Positions 1 through 14,000 of a DNA stretch of 64,000 nucleotides are shown here, one piece after another (the first letter of the stretch is position 1; every line of letters starts with the position of its first letter). The stretch is from Sarcocystis neurona (lineage: Eukaryota; Apicomplexa; Conoidasida; Eucoccidiorida; Sarcocystidae). The position numbers and the translations under genes are program-made. The notes under the pieces are model-generated. The model ran no database searches and was not told the origin of the DNA. It saw only the letters and a program-made list of their open reading frames with translations. Where the stretch lies: assembly GCA_000727475.1 (NCBI GenBank), contig KL647294.1, positions 453,758 through 517,757 of the forward strand. The letters run 5' to 3'.

Positions 1-2651
1 AACAGGATATGCTCGGCATCAGAGAAGTTGAAAACAAATCTGTGTCGCGCTCCGTGCAGCAACCGCCCCAAGCATTCTGGTGACTAGACGTAAGTGTCAA
101 GCAGCTGCATTGTCGCTGCAGGAAACTTTGATGTACTTCTGCCTACGCAACCCCCTCCGCAGCGCGTCGCCAAAAGTAGATTGGGGCTGGCGTGTCTGCG
201 GTGTGCGACGTATACTGTCCGGAAACTTACGCTTCACAGACGTCTCTGTGGACAACCAAATACATGGAGACGTTTATGTGTCTTCTGCGTTAAACTTCAG
301 CGAACTACCAAATTACCACTTTTCCATTGAAACGTGGACAATAAGGAGTCCTTAGGCGAGGGTACGTAAAGCACTTCTTGCTCGATAGATTCTCTTGCAT
401 CGAGGTATTTATTAGGATGGATGCTCTGTTCACCGATACATCATGCCATCTACGCGCTTTCGTATATATTTTTGTCTGCAATATTTCTCCAGAGTGGATC
501 TACACGAGAGGTGCACCTGACAAGTCCACGATTTTATTAGTATTGCACATCAACGGTAAGTGTTGTTGGTATGCTGGCTACGTATTTTATGAATTTCAGT
601 TTCTCGAATGACATGGAGTAAGTCGGTAACAGTTGCTTTTGATTTTGCCCAATTACTCTGGGCACAGTCTTGTTCGCGTGAGCGGTATGCAGTGTTATGG
701 ATGGAGTCGCAGTCCTCTTTTTCGTAGATGCAGACGCGGGATTGAAGGTATCTTCACGTAGCTCTCACCGTACTAAAAGACACGTTGACAGATATGTATG
801 TGTCATTGGATGCAAATGCATATACCCCTACAGATTTACTGTAGTGTCGTATTTGTGTATACGGGCGTGTACGGGCACTTACGTTGTACGCACGAGCTTT
901 ACACGTTAGTCGCCTTTTCCACCCAGATGTAATTCTTTCACACCGTCGCATTTGTGTGATTCTCACAACGGATTTTAAAAACGTACCACCTATGTCTCCC
1001 CGAAAATCACACGAAAAGTGAAAGATAGGAAACTCTTGCGCTTCTCTGTTCTGCCGTAGCCTATGCAGCGTATCACTGACGCACAAGCACGATTCCCGCA
1101 TTACCAACCAGGTCAGCAGGCAAAACTTCTGAGACTTTTGAGTTGAGAGGGGAACCGTTTAGCGCACATAGGCGAATTAAGAGAATAATAAAACAGACCT
1201 CCGTATCTGCATTCCTCTGATGCCACCCACGATCGAGGTTGTCAGATAGCAAAGTTATTCAAAAGTAAGGGCATACTGTAGACCGCATGTATGTTTGGAG
1301 GGTGCGCATTTGAGAGCACCTTATCATTTCTGTACACAGAAACGATGGAGAGTCTGCAGAGTATGTTCGTCTTCTAAGCTTTGCGTAAGAGTGTGGTCGG
1401 TGGGCAGGCAGCGCTGAAGAGTAGCACAGAACTGCGGGCACATTAATTGTGATGTGTGAAAAGCTGTGAGAATGGAACGTAGTAAGGTTCAATGTCCGTC
1501 AAATGTTCATGCAGAGAACTGAAGGTTCACTAACGTGACCACTTAGGGGACCGTTGCACGATTGCACAGTATTGTTCTTCAAGGCATGAGATACAGAGAG
1601 CAGCAGCTGGCGACGCGTTTGAAGAGAACCCGGCTCTACCTGCCTATATAGATATGTGCGGGTAGCCGGAGTGTTCAAAGAAAAGCAACTGTTGTACAGG
1701 TTGTCGCTTTGACAATAGAGCACACTTCCGCTGGAGTGCAAAAGGGGTTGAACCAAAGATCTACGACAGTCTCGAATGTAGGGCACTCGAAGCCGCGGCC
1801 TCTTTTTTCTCACGCGCACGTAAAGATTCTGGCAGAGAGAGAATGAAGAACACAGTTGCACAGGAAGGGCGACGAGCAAGTTCGTTTTATATGTCTACCG
1901 GTGTTAACTTCTGCTGAATACTCGTAGACGCTTCGGCGCGGACATATTTTCTGATATATATTCGTGTGGTCATATGCGGAAAAAGTAGGAAGAAACGAAG
2001 CAACGCAAATATGCAGAATGAGAAAAAGGAGATTGACAGGCAGGCGCGTCTGTCCACGCACACTTGAAACACGTGCTATAAAGAAGACGGCAAGGGTTTG
2101 AGATGCAGAAATTCACGAAGTGACAGCATCGATATTCGACGTGTGAACAGTGGTTACAAGGCAGCGTATGCGTAATTTACGGGCGATACTCTGTTTCCGA
2201 AAGTCAGGGGGGCCCCTCGCTTCAAAATTGAGCACTTTTGTGTACGAGAACAGCACAAGGTGACATCTGCTAGTTGTCTGTGGTGTGTAAGATAACCGTT
2301 TGAACTTCTACATCCGTACGTGAACTTTTGAATAGTGCATGGAGTTTCAGCCAGGTTTTTGGTTCTTTCCGCCTGTCGATCAAGCGGAGGCTGCTTTTGA
2401 TGGTTGACAGGCATTCGAGAATAACTTATGTACATTTTCGCATGTTTTACGTGTGGTTAATGCACGAGTCCGAATGTGCCATATTGAACCACGTTCATAT
2501 ACGCAGTTCGTCGCAAAGGCGTGTACCGCTACGACGTCGCTCCTACGAGTATGCATTTCCTCCTCCTGAAGGTTAAAAGTGCCTTTGTGTTTTGATTATG
2601 AGATGGGGTGTGCGCGGGTACATTACACCACTGCAAACACAAACGTACGTG

Positions 2652-2739
2652 TGTATGTGAAGAGTCAATATGTACAACAGCGGAATGAGAGAATATGTAT
2701 GTGAAGAATCAACATGTAAAACAGCGGAATGAGAGAATA
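2652..2739. repeat. Imperfect 44-bp tandem duplication
   Basis: Two adjacent copies (2652-2695 and 2696-2739) begin with TGTATGTGAAGA and end with ACAGCGGAATGAGAGAATA. They differ at a few positions. No coding role is apparent. Confidence 0.85.
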
Positions 2740-5699
2740 TTTTTGTTAACGTGTGGATTTTTGATCTTTGAAACAGAGAAGATACGATGGAGTGTGCAGA
2801 TTTCCCTCCCTACGGCGAGCCCTTTGGGACTCAGACGCCCCTCCTCCGCAAGGTAGCACAGGCTCGCAACGGTGGAGAAAGGCGTACTACATGCATGTAT
2901 ATAAGTGGGTTCTTTGTATCTGTTAAAGAAAATGTATACAGATATCTCAAAATGCTTCTCCGAAGAGAAACATGTTGAGACAGATATGCGTGTCAGGACG
3001 GACGCGCAGTCTTGTGCGCTTTTGTCTAACTGTATGTTTGTTCTTCTGCCTCGCTGTAAGACAGAGCCAAGCACACCAAATACACGCTTATGGAATATTT
3101 GTATGTATGCATGTATATATGGGAATACATGCGAAACTTTGTTATGCTTGTCTTAAGGAGATGAAATGGAAAAGAATAGAAACCTGTTAGTACGACCCGG
3201 CACACTTGTGCGCTTGCGTATATCTGTGTATTTGTTTTTCCGCCCTACTGTGTAAGAGCCGACGCACAAGTGTCGCTTTTTAGTTCCCAGCATGCCTGCG
3301 GGCAGGTCGATGCTTATCTGCTGATATACATACATATATGTGTACATGCAAGAATTTGAATACGGTAGTCAACCTGTACACAGATATACATCAATACACA
3401 AATGTGGTAGATATGTTTGTGCACCAGATGTACGTATTCAGGTCGGTCTCTCTATGTATGTGCGCCTGTGGGTACGCAGTAATCTATATGTGTGCAGGCG
3501 CAGGTAGTCTGGAACACGACACCCACGTAACTTTTATATCCAAGCATCCACGCGGATGCACACGACGAGTTCAGGAATGCCGGAGCATACTTGCTAAGTA
3601 TTCTGCGTTTGTGCGTACGGCCTGGAGAATAACGTGTGTACTGTCATACCAACAGCATACGGACACGCCGGTTTCAATATTCAGAATTGGCCCCTCTGCG
3701 TCTGCGGCACTCAAAAAGGGAACATGTGTCTCCGGGTATTGAAATAGGTGCGCAGGCGAACAACGCTCTTCCGGCTACACGGTGCTGTGTATCTATGTGA
3801 ACCTATTGACTGCTTCGTACCCACTTTCCGACGCATTCACCTGTCTTTCCACAGGGTTCTAACATGGGTAGTTCAAGACGCTGCGCCTTTTCTGTCAAGT
3901 ATCGTTGTAGGGTACGTGCAGATAAGCGGCTGTAGTGGAAATAATTCAATTTCAACAGCAGACAAGTCAGAGATGTTCTCGTGGACACCAGGTACCGGAA
4001 GAGAAGTTGCAGCGACGGATAGGAATCAGTTTTGTGCAGCCACTGCTGGCAGACAGAAAGAAATAAAAAAAAGCCCCTGCGTGTGAAAGAATCCCGTTCG
4101 AAGGGCGGGCGCAGAAAGTAACAAATACCAGCACACAGAAATTTGTCTTTTCGAACAGCGCAATGGGCTCTAGCAAGCCCACGCACCCTTTCTGCGTCAA
4201 CCAGGAACAAGAGTATTTACGCACTTCTCCAGTGAATGAGTAAACTCCTTGTGACTTCTCCATGCTCGAAATTGCAGGGCTGTTCTCCGGAAGGTGAAGG
4301 AGGCCTTTCGCACATCGAAACAGACCTCGTAAGATGACAACGTGCTAAGAAAACGCGCTGCACGTTTCAGCAAATCTATTCTTACACTGCCCCCGAAGGT
4401 CACCCTTCCAAACAAACGGGCAGATGCGCACACACCTGTGTGTGTGTTAGCTGTGTACACAGAAGGGTGTGTGTACACATTTTGTGTATATACATGTACA
4501 CGTACAGATACTCAAAATGTGCGACTACATGTATTCATTTATGTGTACGATAGAGACTTGTGTGGGTTATATATATATATATATGCACGCGTTATAAGCC
4601 AAAACAGGAAGGCTACCTGCAAGACAAGACATCTGTTCGCATTTATATAGGGTTTGTGCGGGGGCGTTGTGTGCGCAAGTTAGAGGACAAACTTGTTCAC
4701 GCGCTCATGAGATATTGAGTATGTAGTTCAATAAACAGGGGAGGGGAAGCCGATCTTCAGACGCTTTAGTTGAGAGAAAAAGCGGCTGCTATGGCAAGCG
4801 TCATCAAAGGCCAGTATATATATGTATATGTATAGAGTGAGAGAGAATAGATTGGAAGGTAGACACACGAACGTATACATATGTATACGTACGCATATAT
4901 ATAGATATATATATATATATGTACACGCATCTGTAATTAATAGGGGAATACATCACGTTGTGAAAGCTGTACAAGGACAGATGTGAAGGAGCCTGTCAAG
5001 GAGTGGACGTAACGTTCTGAAGGCAGCTGTCAACTGCGAGGTGTTTGTCATATCGTACTCCCTCTTCAGTAGTCGTTCCCTCTTTCCTCCGCGCCTGTTA
5101 GCTATATTGCGTGCGTTCACAGATAAGGATTCACGCAGAAGAACTGGTGCAGATGTTTGCAGACAGACATGATCCTAAGCTGTAAAACAATGGTGTGCGG
5201 AAAAACGGCGGATACAATCCTAGTCGAACAGACAAGTAGCAGAAACGGTAAGGAGTTGTACCTATCTGCGTATACATATTTATGCGTAGACGTACGAATA
5301 CGCAGTCACGCACAGGGAGTAAATGGGTGTCTGTACGAGACAGAGGTTTGCCTTTCGTCGAAAGATGATGTCGTCTTTTATTCCTCTTTGACCGTCCATT
5401 AGTGAATGATATCCCTGCTTCATCCAAGTGAACGCGCTTGGCAAAATGACGTGTCCGCGAGGATGCAGACTTCACACCCCTGTACCCCTCAAGCCCAACG
5501 CACCCGTGCATCTACCAAACAGATGTCTGTAAAGTTCTACGTGACTCTGCCTGTGTACGTATACTTGTCGCATACATGCCGTAAACAATGTGAAGCGCTC
5601 GTACGACTACATAAGGCTGTACGCACACCGGTTTCTGTGCGGGCACTTACAATCGTCGACCTCTGGAGCAGACGTGCCTACAGCTCTATTCCTATATAA

Positions 5700-6530
5700 T
5701 CATAATATGTGTGTGTAGTATTTTCATCAGTCCCACGCCGACGTTTTCGCATCGGGCCTTCATTTCCTCTTTCTGCAGTGAGGAACTCACTCTTGCCGTG
5801 ACCCTTTTTGCTCCAAGTGGCTCTTCTTCTCACCCTCTGCTTTCCCGTGTGGTGCTCACTTTTCTCCTGACACTTCTCCTTTCCAATTGTTCCTCCATGC
5901 AGTAATAGCTTTTCAGTGTGTAAGGAAGCCTTCACCGTTTCGCTTTGTACATTGCGGTCCCTCCAACGTGCCACCCTGCGTGTCATAACATCTGCGTTCA
6001 AACTATCTCTTCGCATCGTCTGTATTTGCGTAATTCATTCCCTCTCCTGCTTCCAGTGAATCTGTTTGCTCCATTGAAAGAGTGCTGGGAAACAGATTTT
6101 CCCCTTTGCCCAAGTATCCCCCATGTCCGCTTCTCCGTAGCGCGTCTTTGTTTCTGATACACACGCGTCTTTGTTTCTGATACACACACCACCTCAACTT
6201 ACTTTCTTTTGGCGTCACTTCTGACGTCTTCTCTCAACTGCAGGCCTGGCCCCTGTAATGTACAATGATCTACTCTGCCTCTTGTGGTACTTCTACAGGT
6301 TACTCCCACTCTTTGTATAGTTCGAGTTTTGCCTTTCCTAGCTTCTGCACATTGCCCCTTCTCTTTGTGTACTTCGCCTTTGTACAGTGCCATCGTCTTG
6401 GGAATCTTTTCTTCCCACTTCTATCTTCTGCAGACAGAATTATCTTTGTACTTATTTACTTTTTCCCCCCAAATGGGTTTTCTTGCTGCTGCCGTCCTCA
6501 CTTCCTAGTTTAATCCCTTCGACTACTGTT
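5700..6530 (+). other. Pyrimidine-rich + strand block
   Basis: The + strand is dominated by C and T runs (many CTTTT, TTCTTC and CCCTC clusters) over about 800 bases, so both strands show purine/pyrimidine asymmetry. The reverse strand gives Lys/Arg/Glu-rich open frames typical of purine-strand artefacts. It may be a long intron or 5' flank of the downstream + strand gene. It contains the 23-bp duplication at 6142. Confidence 0.5.
6142..6187. repeat. Perfect 23-bp tandem duplication
   Basis: The unit GCGTCTTTGTTTCTGATACA plus CAC occurs twice head to tail, at 6142-6164 and 6165-6187, without mismatch. Perfect identity suggests a recent duplication. Confidence 0.95.
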
Positions 6531-7540
6531 TCCCACATATAATTTTTATCCTCAGATAAAGTACTTCCCATTCGGAACTCGTCTGCACAGAATATCAGTT
6601 CTGAAATAACAATGTTCGGTTTTTTGTGACGGAGACATAATCTCCATACACATATATCTACATATGTATGTCTACATATACCTACAGACAAGGGGGAAAG
6701 ATTCACATTAGTAGCTACTGTGCAGAAAGTCAAAACACGACTTCGTGTGAAATGCACCCAAGTTTCTAGGATACGCCATGCGTATTGCAGTGTTCGATAT
6801 GTACCTTTTCGTCTCCTACGAAAACTTGCTGCAATTTCGCCTCAACTCTGTCTACACTTTTGAGTTCACCTTTTCCCTCCTCCGTCTCTCTTATGAAGAG
6901 CAGTTTTATCCCTGCCAGGCTTCATTTCTTATTCCACAACGCAGAGTACTTAAGTAATCTCCTCTAATATGTATGTATATGATAGGTGTAATATGTATAC
7001 GTGTGAAGGACCTCGTTGTTTCCTCTCCTCCGTGTTGTCAACTGCCTTGTATTTTCTTCACTTCATCGTGTGACAAGAAGCTTGACGTAGGGTTGTTTTG
7101 AAAAACTACACTGAACTTTGCTACCGAAGCCTGTACTCTGTCGGCTTTCGTATTATCCTTGATTGAAACAACGTTCTCCACTTCCTAGGCGTAACGCATT
7201 CCGTCTTGCAGTTTCTTCGCTCTGTCGCTCACCTTCCTGCTGCTGCTGACGTCTAGGCTGGGGTACACAACACGAGAGTATCTCAGTTGTTGGTACACAA
7301 ATACGTGTATATACGTGTATATATATATATATACATACCCGTGTGTGTGCGTGTATGACTGTGCATACATGCATTTATTTGTATGTGGATATATATTGTA
7401 GATGTACTGCTTCCTTTCTGGTAGGGATCTTTGCTGCCACACTTTTAGTGTGAATATTATATCTCCTTTTCCTGGCAAGGTACCTGATGCTGGCGGCCAC
7501 CTCTCTCCTGCCGATGCAACTCCTTTTGTGTTTTTTCCAG

Positions 7541-8061
7541 AAAAAGTTCTGGTACCCCGTGTGCATCTCAACGAATCTAGCCGCCCCAAACGCGCGGGGC
7601 CCGTACGATCCACCGGGTCACCGGCCGCTGGGTGTCCGCCTCCTAGGACTTCCGCTCGTTCTCTACAGGACGTACTTACCACCGACTGCGTATCGAAGGG
7701 AGAAAGAAGCAGCTGCAACATCCTCCTCTCTCTACTCAGCGGACGGAAAAGCAACAGCAGCAGAAACAGCGGAACTCGCCGGAGGAGTAGGTAGGGGGAA
7801 AGGGCCAGCGCGGTCGCAATACGCAGCAGGCACAGGAGAAGAAGGTGCACCCGGAGCAGCAGCAGAAGAAAGGAGACGAGGAAAAGCAGCTGCTGCGGAC
7901 GAAGCTACAATGGAGCAAAGAAGAGGACGAGGGAGAACCGGAACGGCACGCTTTTGGAAAAACAGGAAAAGCCAGCTCACTCAGTGGCGTCCCATCTGTT
8001 TGATGGACAGGTGTCCACACAAAAATGCCAAGCTTTCTGTAGGGAAAGTCGTCGATGGCAC
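7541..8061 (+). CDS. PaO-like oxygenase exon 1: N-terminal strand and first Rieske ligand pair
   Basis: A strong acceptor (polypyrimidine tract then TTTTTTCCAG ending at 7540) precedes AAAAAGTTCTGG, which reads KKFWYPV. Next come PLGVRLLGLPLVLYR, typical of the strand before the Rieske domain, and LMDRCPHKNAKLSVGK with the first Cys-x-His iron ligands. Between them, at about 7676-7965, sits an Ala/Glu/Arg-rich in-frame insertion that relatives usually lack. It could be a homopolymer insertion or an in-frame intron. The donor is GGCAC|GTAAGA at 8062, in phase 2. The same frame stays open back to an ATG at 7487, which would add a hydrophobic leader (MLAATSLLPMQLLLCFF), so 7487 is an alternative start without an upstream exon. 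Confidence 0.82.
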
Positions 8062-11000
8062 GTAAGACCGGAGATCCTCTATTAAAATTCAGTGGAGTGT
8101 CGACTGAGTAGCAGCACTAGACTAACCTGCGATTTGTCCTTATGAAAAAGATTAAAAAGTGGATCTTCGACACTGTACAGCAAAGATGTCAGGCAGTCCT
8201 TTCTCAGAGGTCGTGGGCGAAGTCAAATAGTGAAACAACTTCACTAGCTGGAGCCTCAGACACCTATCCTGGACAAATTCTCGGGAAAGTGTGTTCTGCG
8301 CATTGTCAGGCAGTTGTATGTTAGTTCGAGTGCAGCGTCACTCTCCTATTTGCATGTGAGTAGAGTGGAGGAAAGCAAATCAACAACAAGCAACTGGCAG
8401 CTGTTTCTCCTCACGAGCACAGCGAGACCGAAAGGGAGAAAGCGCTTTACGCGTGACATACCTTCGGACTAGTGAAATGTGGAAACAAGCGCAAGAGAAA
8501 CTATTTTTGCCGTTTGTCGAAATGCAACGGATAGAGGATACGCTGGAGCAAAGAGGGCATTCCAGGTAGTACGTGTTCAGCGATAACATCGAAAATTCTA
8601 CTCCCTCGCACGCACGTGGCTCGAGTTCGTACCCGTGTTGCGTCACAACCGAAAAGGACCATTAGTAAAGAATTTGATATCCTCACTTCTTACAGTACGA
8701 CTCAGGTGGTGTGCTTTTGCCTTTTGCAAAAGCTTTTTTCCGAGGAGGAGAAAAACGAGCGAACCACAGCACACGCAGTGGCAGGCGTCCAGTTACTCAC
8801 ATGTGCTAGCATTCTGCAGTGTTTCAAAAAATACTGGTAGAGTCAGCGAAAGGGCTACATGTTTCAGCACAGTCATGTGCGAATAGATGTGCTAAGGTAT
8901 GCAGACGTATCCATATAAGTTATGGACTGTACTGTGTACTGTGTAGTGGTGAACACGCACGTGTTAGAGTTCCACAAGGTGTTCAGTCAACTTGTTCTTT
9001 AACAAAGTCAGATTTAAGGTGCACACACACCTACGAAGAAGCCAGCGCAACGGACAGAGGATAGTTATGCAAGAGTTAAGAAGGAGAATGAGAGCCCACC
9101 CCAGAATTGCGGCCGTGATATTCTTTTATGCAGATATAAGGCCCTGATATGTCTTGTGTAGGCTCACGACGGTAAAACAAAAAGTGACCCTGTGTTTGCG
9201 CAGACCAGTCATGGCAAACGCCTCTGGAGATCACGCGGAGAGAAAAGTCTGGTCGTTTGTCCGGAGTAGTTTTCCAAGTTGGTGTTTGGCAAGCCGTAGT
9301 GAAGGTGCCACGCGCAAGAGCGTATCCACTGTGTGCGGGAATAGACACGCGTCTACCGACAGAGAATCTCTGTTTCCCTCTACGCTAAAGCAGCAGTACC
9401 GTCTGGCTTGTTTGTACAGATAAAAACAGTGAATCGTCCCTCCTGCTGCAGGCGGAACATTGAATCCTGTAGGCGGTGGGATGAGGGTGTCATGCATTCT
9501 AAGAATGTGTAGCGAAATCCAGCATATACCGCTAAAGAATGGAGAGTTTATACGCTGTGGTGAAACTGCTCACCTGATAGTCTATGTAGCGACCTTCAAA
9601 GGACGGAGAAGCGGCAGACGCCGCATGGACATTTGTCGACTGTAAAGCTACGTCACTACACTGCAAAGGTACTTCGCTGATAGGCTCCGCAAGGCAGAGC
9701 GCTGCTGGTGAGAAATCGTGACTCTATCTGGAGACGGGTATATACCAGTTTGCCTCGCATGAACGCCGCACCCCAGATGCGGTAGGTGATAATGCTTATA
9801 TAAAGATGTAAGATGTTTAGAGCGTCAAGTTTCTTCATAAATGCATATGCGTGTGTACGTTTGTAAGCGACTAGAGCTTCGGTGTGTTCCCAGGCTCGAA
9901 TGCATGTATCACGGGTGGAAGTTTGACGGATGCACGGGTAAAGTATCGTACATACCGACGTCGTACACGAGGCTCCACCGGGATAAAGAAAAGGACAATC
10001 TCTCCAGAAAAAGCACGGCAGACGTGGAAGAAGATGAGTTACACGCCGACGGCGAACAAAGAAACGCACACAGAATTCCTCCGGGGGCCTGTGTACGCAC
10101 ATTCCCTTGCGTTGACAAACAGGGACTTATCTGGGTCTGGCTCGGTAAGCGCCGCCAAAACGTGAGCGGTATCGTGCAGAGAGTCAAAGATGTAAATTGC
10201 ACTTTGTCCTTCAATTAACGTCATTCTGCTTCATGTGGCTGTGGTTTAGACAAAGTGACACATTTAGTTCTCAAAATGCCACCTCTGTGGTACCAGCGGT
10301 TAGGACTGCTTTAACGATTTTAGTACGGCTTAGTTTGATCACTGCTATATTTAGTCGCACGCGTAGCAGCTAAGATCTGCAACCTCAGCATACCTCGCGC
10401 TTTCTTCGTCTAGCGTTTTCTGTACGCAAAGACATACAAGTGTCCTTCGGTGTGCAAAAATCAACACAGCCGTGCATGTCACCCTGTGTGTAGCGACATC
10501 CGCGCACGGATGTAGGCCGCCTGCGCAATCGAGAAAGTGGTCAAATCGAGCGCTTTTTGAGAAGGCGAGGCCGTATTTTCTTGTGCCTCACTGGCACTTT
10601 TCAGTACCACTCCGATGTTTCTAGCCAAGACCGCAGAACCCCAGTGATTATTTGAATACAAGATCTGGCAGATAGCCCGTGTGGCGCTCTTTGTCTCTCC
10701 AATGTTTTCCTTTCTCTTTCGTCCATCGCACCCCCTCGCGTTCCGCATGTTGTCACAGCTCTAATCGCCTCCTGCAGGTGTTCAGTAATAATACAACTTT
10801 GAAGCCCGTCAATAGGCAGTTGCCGTGGGGCAAAGTACAGAAAAAGGCGAAACACGCTCAACACACTCATCAGAAGCGGTGCCGAAGTTGTGCATAACCG
10901 GCGGAGGAAAGTCCGTGAGGGCGACCCTGCATAAGGAAAGACGAGTGGCAGCTCTAGAAAACTCTAGGGAATATCACTCGGACTCTAGAGGCAGCCCGAC

Positions 11001-14000
11001 ACTCCTGCTTTGCTTCCTTTATGACGGGTGCGCCTCAGCGTAGGAGTTGTGCACCTGTACGTGTTGTCCTACCGGAGAGGCAAGCAGTAGTATTTTCTTA
11101 GGGAAATGTGCGGGGGGAGCTTCCTGTTGTGCTTTCACTGAGGGGAAACTATATCTCTCCTCCTCTTACCCTACGAGGTCTCGTAGGAACAGAAAAGATC
11201 CCCTGCGTGTGTGTCGTTCACGGCGGCGGAAGTTCCGAAAATAAGCTTGACAACAGAGGATGATTTTCATTCCTGTAGAAGTCTGGCACCTTAGTAGCAC
11301 TGTGGTCAGCAGTATGTATTTCACCCTGCAGGAGAGGTGCAAAGGTCGCTGGGAGCTACCTGGGGAGCAACCGAGCAAGTTCTACTTGTGCACGAAAATC
11401 TATCAGGATCAAGATCAGCGGTTGAGGAAGGATTTTGTGCACGCACTGTTTCACTGAGTGGACACTCAGCCACACGCTGCCATGCTCTGCCTGCTGTACT
11501 GGAGAGGAGCTGCTTAGAACTTAGTTGAGCGGCAACAAGGTTTCTTTTGGGGACTCGCTTGTTCCGCACAGTAATTCCCGGCGGATCGATGTAGAAAGCG
11601 AACTTTGTCTTTGCCCTCGGTGCAAATGCAACCTGATCATCCCCGACACAGCTGTTACCAGTACGAATTTTTTTCCACCTGACTGTCACGGCAGGAAACC
11701 CGGAAGATGCAGATGACAGGGATGTGCCCTTCTACCCCATCAGACATGCCTATGAGCGAGGACTCGTGTATGGACGCTTTGGACAAAGCGACATACCCCT
11801 CGATCCTTGTCTGCTGGTGAGAGCACGCAAGTGCTTTTTCAGGGAGCAACATCTTCTAGAAAACATCCGTTTGCACTCAGGAGATGTCAGATGATACGCG
11901 CTCTCCCTGCTTTCAGTTGACTGACACAAATCCTTCCTCGTTGCTAACGCTGTTGCTGCTGCTGTCTCACTGGTGTCGCCGCTATCGGAGGCAGTCATGA
12001 AGCCTCCCTCTGTGTCAGAGAGGGACTCGGTCTCGGTGATAAGATAGAGGCACCCTCAGCTTACGTGCGCACGAGCTGTAGGAAGTGCAGATGCAAGACG
12101 CCGTTTTCCGCCACACGCGCACAAATGTGGGTACAAACGTCTATTCAAGTGCTAAAGGTGCAGAAGTATGGCCGCAGAACTCATCCCTAGGTGTCCCGTG
12201 TAACAGTGAAGAATCGCGAGTTTCCTTTCCCTGAGCAAGACAGAGGTAGACTTCACCTGTAGGAGGAGGAAGTGCAGACTAGAAATGCAGGTGCGTGAAC
12301 ATATATATAAATATGTACGTATATATATATAGATGCTTGCAGGAGAGCTGCAGCGTCTACGGAAAGTGTGCAGCACCAGGTGGTCCTTCAGCGAAAGTTC
12401 TGTGCATCAGAGAGCTTGGCGTCCGGTTGTTCAAAAGGTGTACGTTGTCTTTGTGTGTTTAGGCTGCCGCACCTTTTCGTTTTGTGCTCTTACTCTCACC
12501 GGTGCAGACAACCCTCTACCTCTCAGAACCACCACAAAAGCGTCTTTTCACGTAAATGTTGCTATGGGTTGTCAGTAGACTGTGCCATTGTTGCTGTTCT
12601 CTAGAGCTTATTTATGAAAGGTCGAGTTTTTGCATGTGTTGATGTGTGCTGGGGAGTCTTTGCTTAAGCTTTAGCCGATGCACGGAAGGGAAGATTAACC
12701 ATTACATACGCCATTGCTGAGAGAGTCCAACCACTCACTCATCACATTGGGGGGGGTACTGCCTAAATCACATTATCTCGTGCTTCGTAAGATTACAAGT
12801 CTCACCTTTCGCGAGACGTGTATACACAGAGGTGTAGAAATGTTCACGTAAGCCCTTGTGACACCAAGAGCCCTTCTGATACCAAGACTCGTGGTGACAC
12901 CAAGGCCGACAGACAAGCATGTGATCATCGCGTTCAGCAGATGACCGGAGTTACTTCGCCGGTTGACGGGACTGCATTGTTTCAGCGGTTCCCGATATCA
13001 TCTATTCAGCATTGGTGTCTCTAGAGAGACTCCTCCTCTTTCGTTCTGCGAGCGACTGCATAAGAGTTTTGCACACACGTGTTTCTACGGTAGGTGGCAT
13101 CTCTTGATGCATGAACAATTCGTTCGCATGCACCACTCCTGCGGAGTGTGCGGCGTCACTCACCGCTGGAAATGGTCGCGACTACGCCACTTCTTATGAT
13201 TAATTTGTCTCCCTACGCCTTTACTAGCAAACGTGCAGCCGCTTATGCCACCCGACAATATCTCCCATCTCTGTGAGGGGAGGGTCTCTGTACATACACG
13301 GCAGGTGGGGGTGGTTACCGGAAAAGTGGCCCTCAATCCGCGGCGTACGCGACGCAGGGCAGCTTTTTATCGCGAGACTGATCAACGATTGAGTCTGTCC
13401 AAAGCAGCTACGCCACAGGACGCTGCAGTCTCGAAGAAGGTCGAAGCCGCGTCGTATTACACCCACACCTATGCGTCCATGCCTGTGTTCACTCGTACTT
13501 GTGGAGCTTCTGCCACAACACTCTGCTGTCTGTGGTGGTATTCGTCCTGCGTGGCGCTGGGCAGATGGAGAATTTGTTGGATGCCGCACATTTCCCATTT
13601 GCCCACCACGGATACATCGCACGGTAGGTGAGATGAAAAAGAACAGGAAGGAAGCGTGAGGTAGTTCGCAGCAGCCACAAGGACACGTGTTCCGACTCCC
13701 CGAAGGCATTCTGCCACACACCTGCGTACCTACGTGCACGCACTAGAGAATCGTGTACGTGCACGCGTATATAGGTAAAAATATAAGTATCTCCCTGTAG
13801 AGATAACTACTGGGCTGCACACGTATACGGTACACATAGCCACGCACAATTACACCTATCTAACAATGTGTATAAGTAGAGTCCACATCGGCGTGGACAT
13901 ACACGTATATAAATCTCTGCGTGTGTCCATTTCATTCATGCCTGTCTTCAGGTGTGGGACACCGGGGCGCGTGAATCTTGTGACTCTGAACGCAGGGATT

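Larger units (their letters stand above)
1..7486. other. Gene-poor left flank
   Basis: I see no gene here that I can defend. Open frames are short, overlap on both strands and show no recognisable domain. The stretch holds two short tandem duplications (2652-2739 and 6142-6187), TA-rich tracts near 4569-4584 and 4815-4925, and a pyrimidine-rich + strand block at about 5700-6530. A 5' exon of the Rieske oxygenase gene that begins near 7.5 kb could lie in this interval, but I could not identify one. Confidence 0.5.

Noticed and set aside
7185..7850. 221-codon - strand ORF
   Set aside because: Antisense to exon 1 of the Rieske gene and composed of Leu/Arg-rich shadow sequence plus a TA tract.
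11700..11816. FYPIRHAYERG looked like an actin-related protein segment
   Set aside because: In phase it joins WVWLG of the Rieske exon on one side and ENLLDAAH on the other, so it is the linker of the PaO-like oxygenase.
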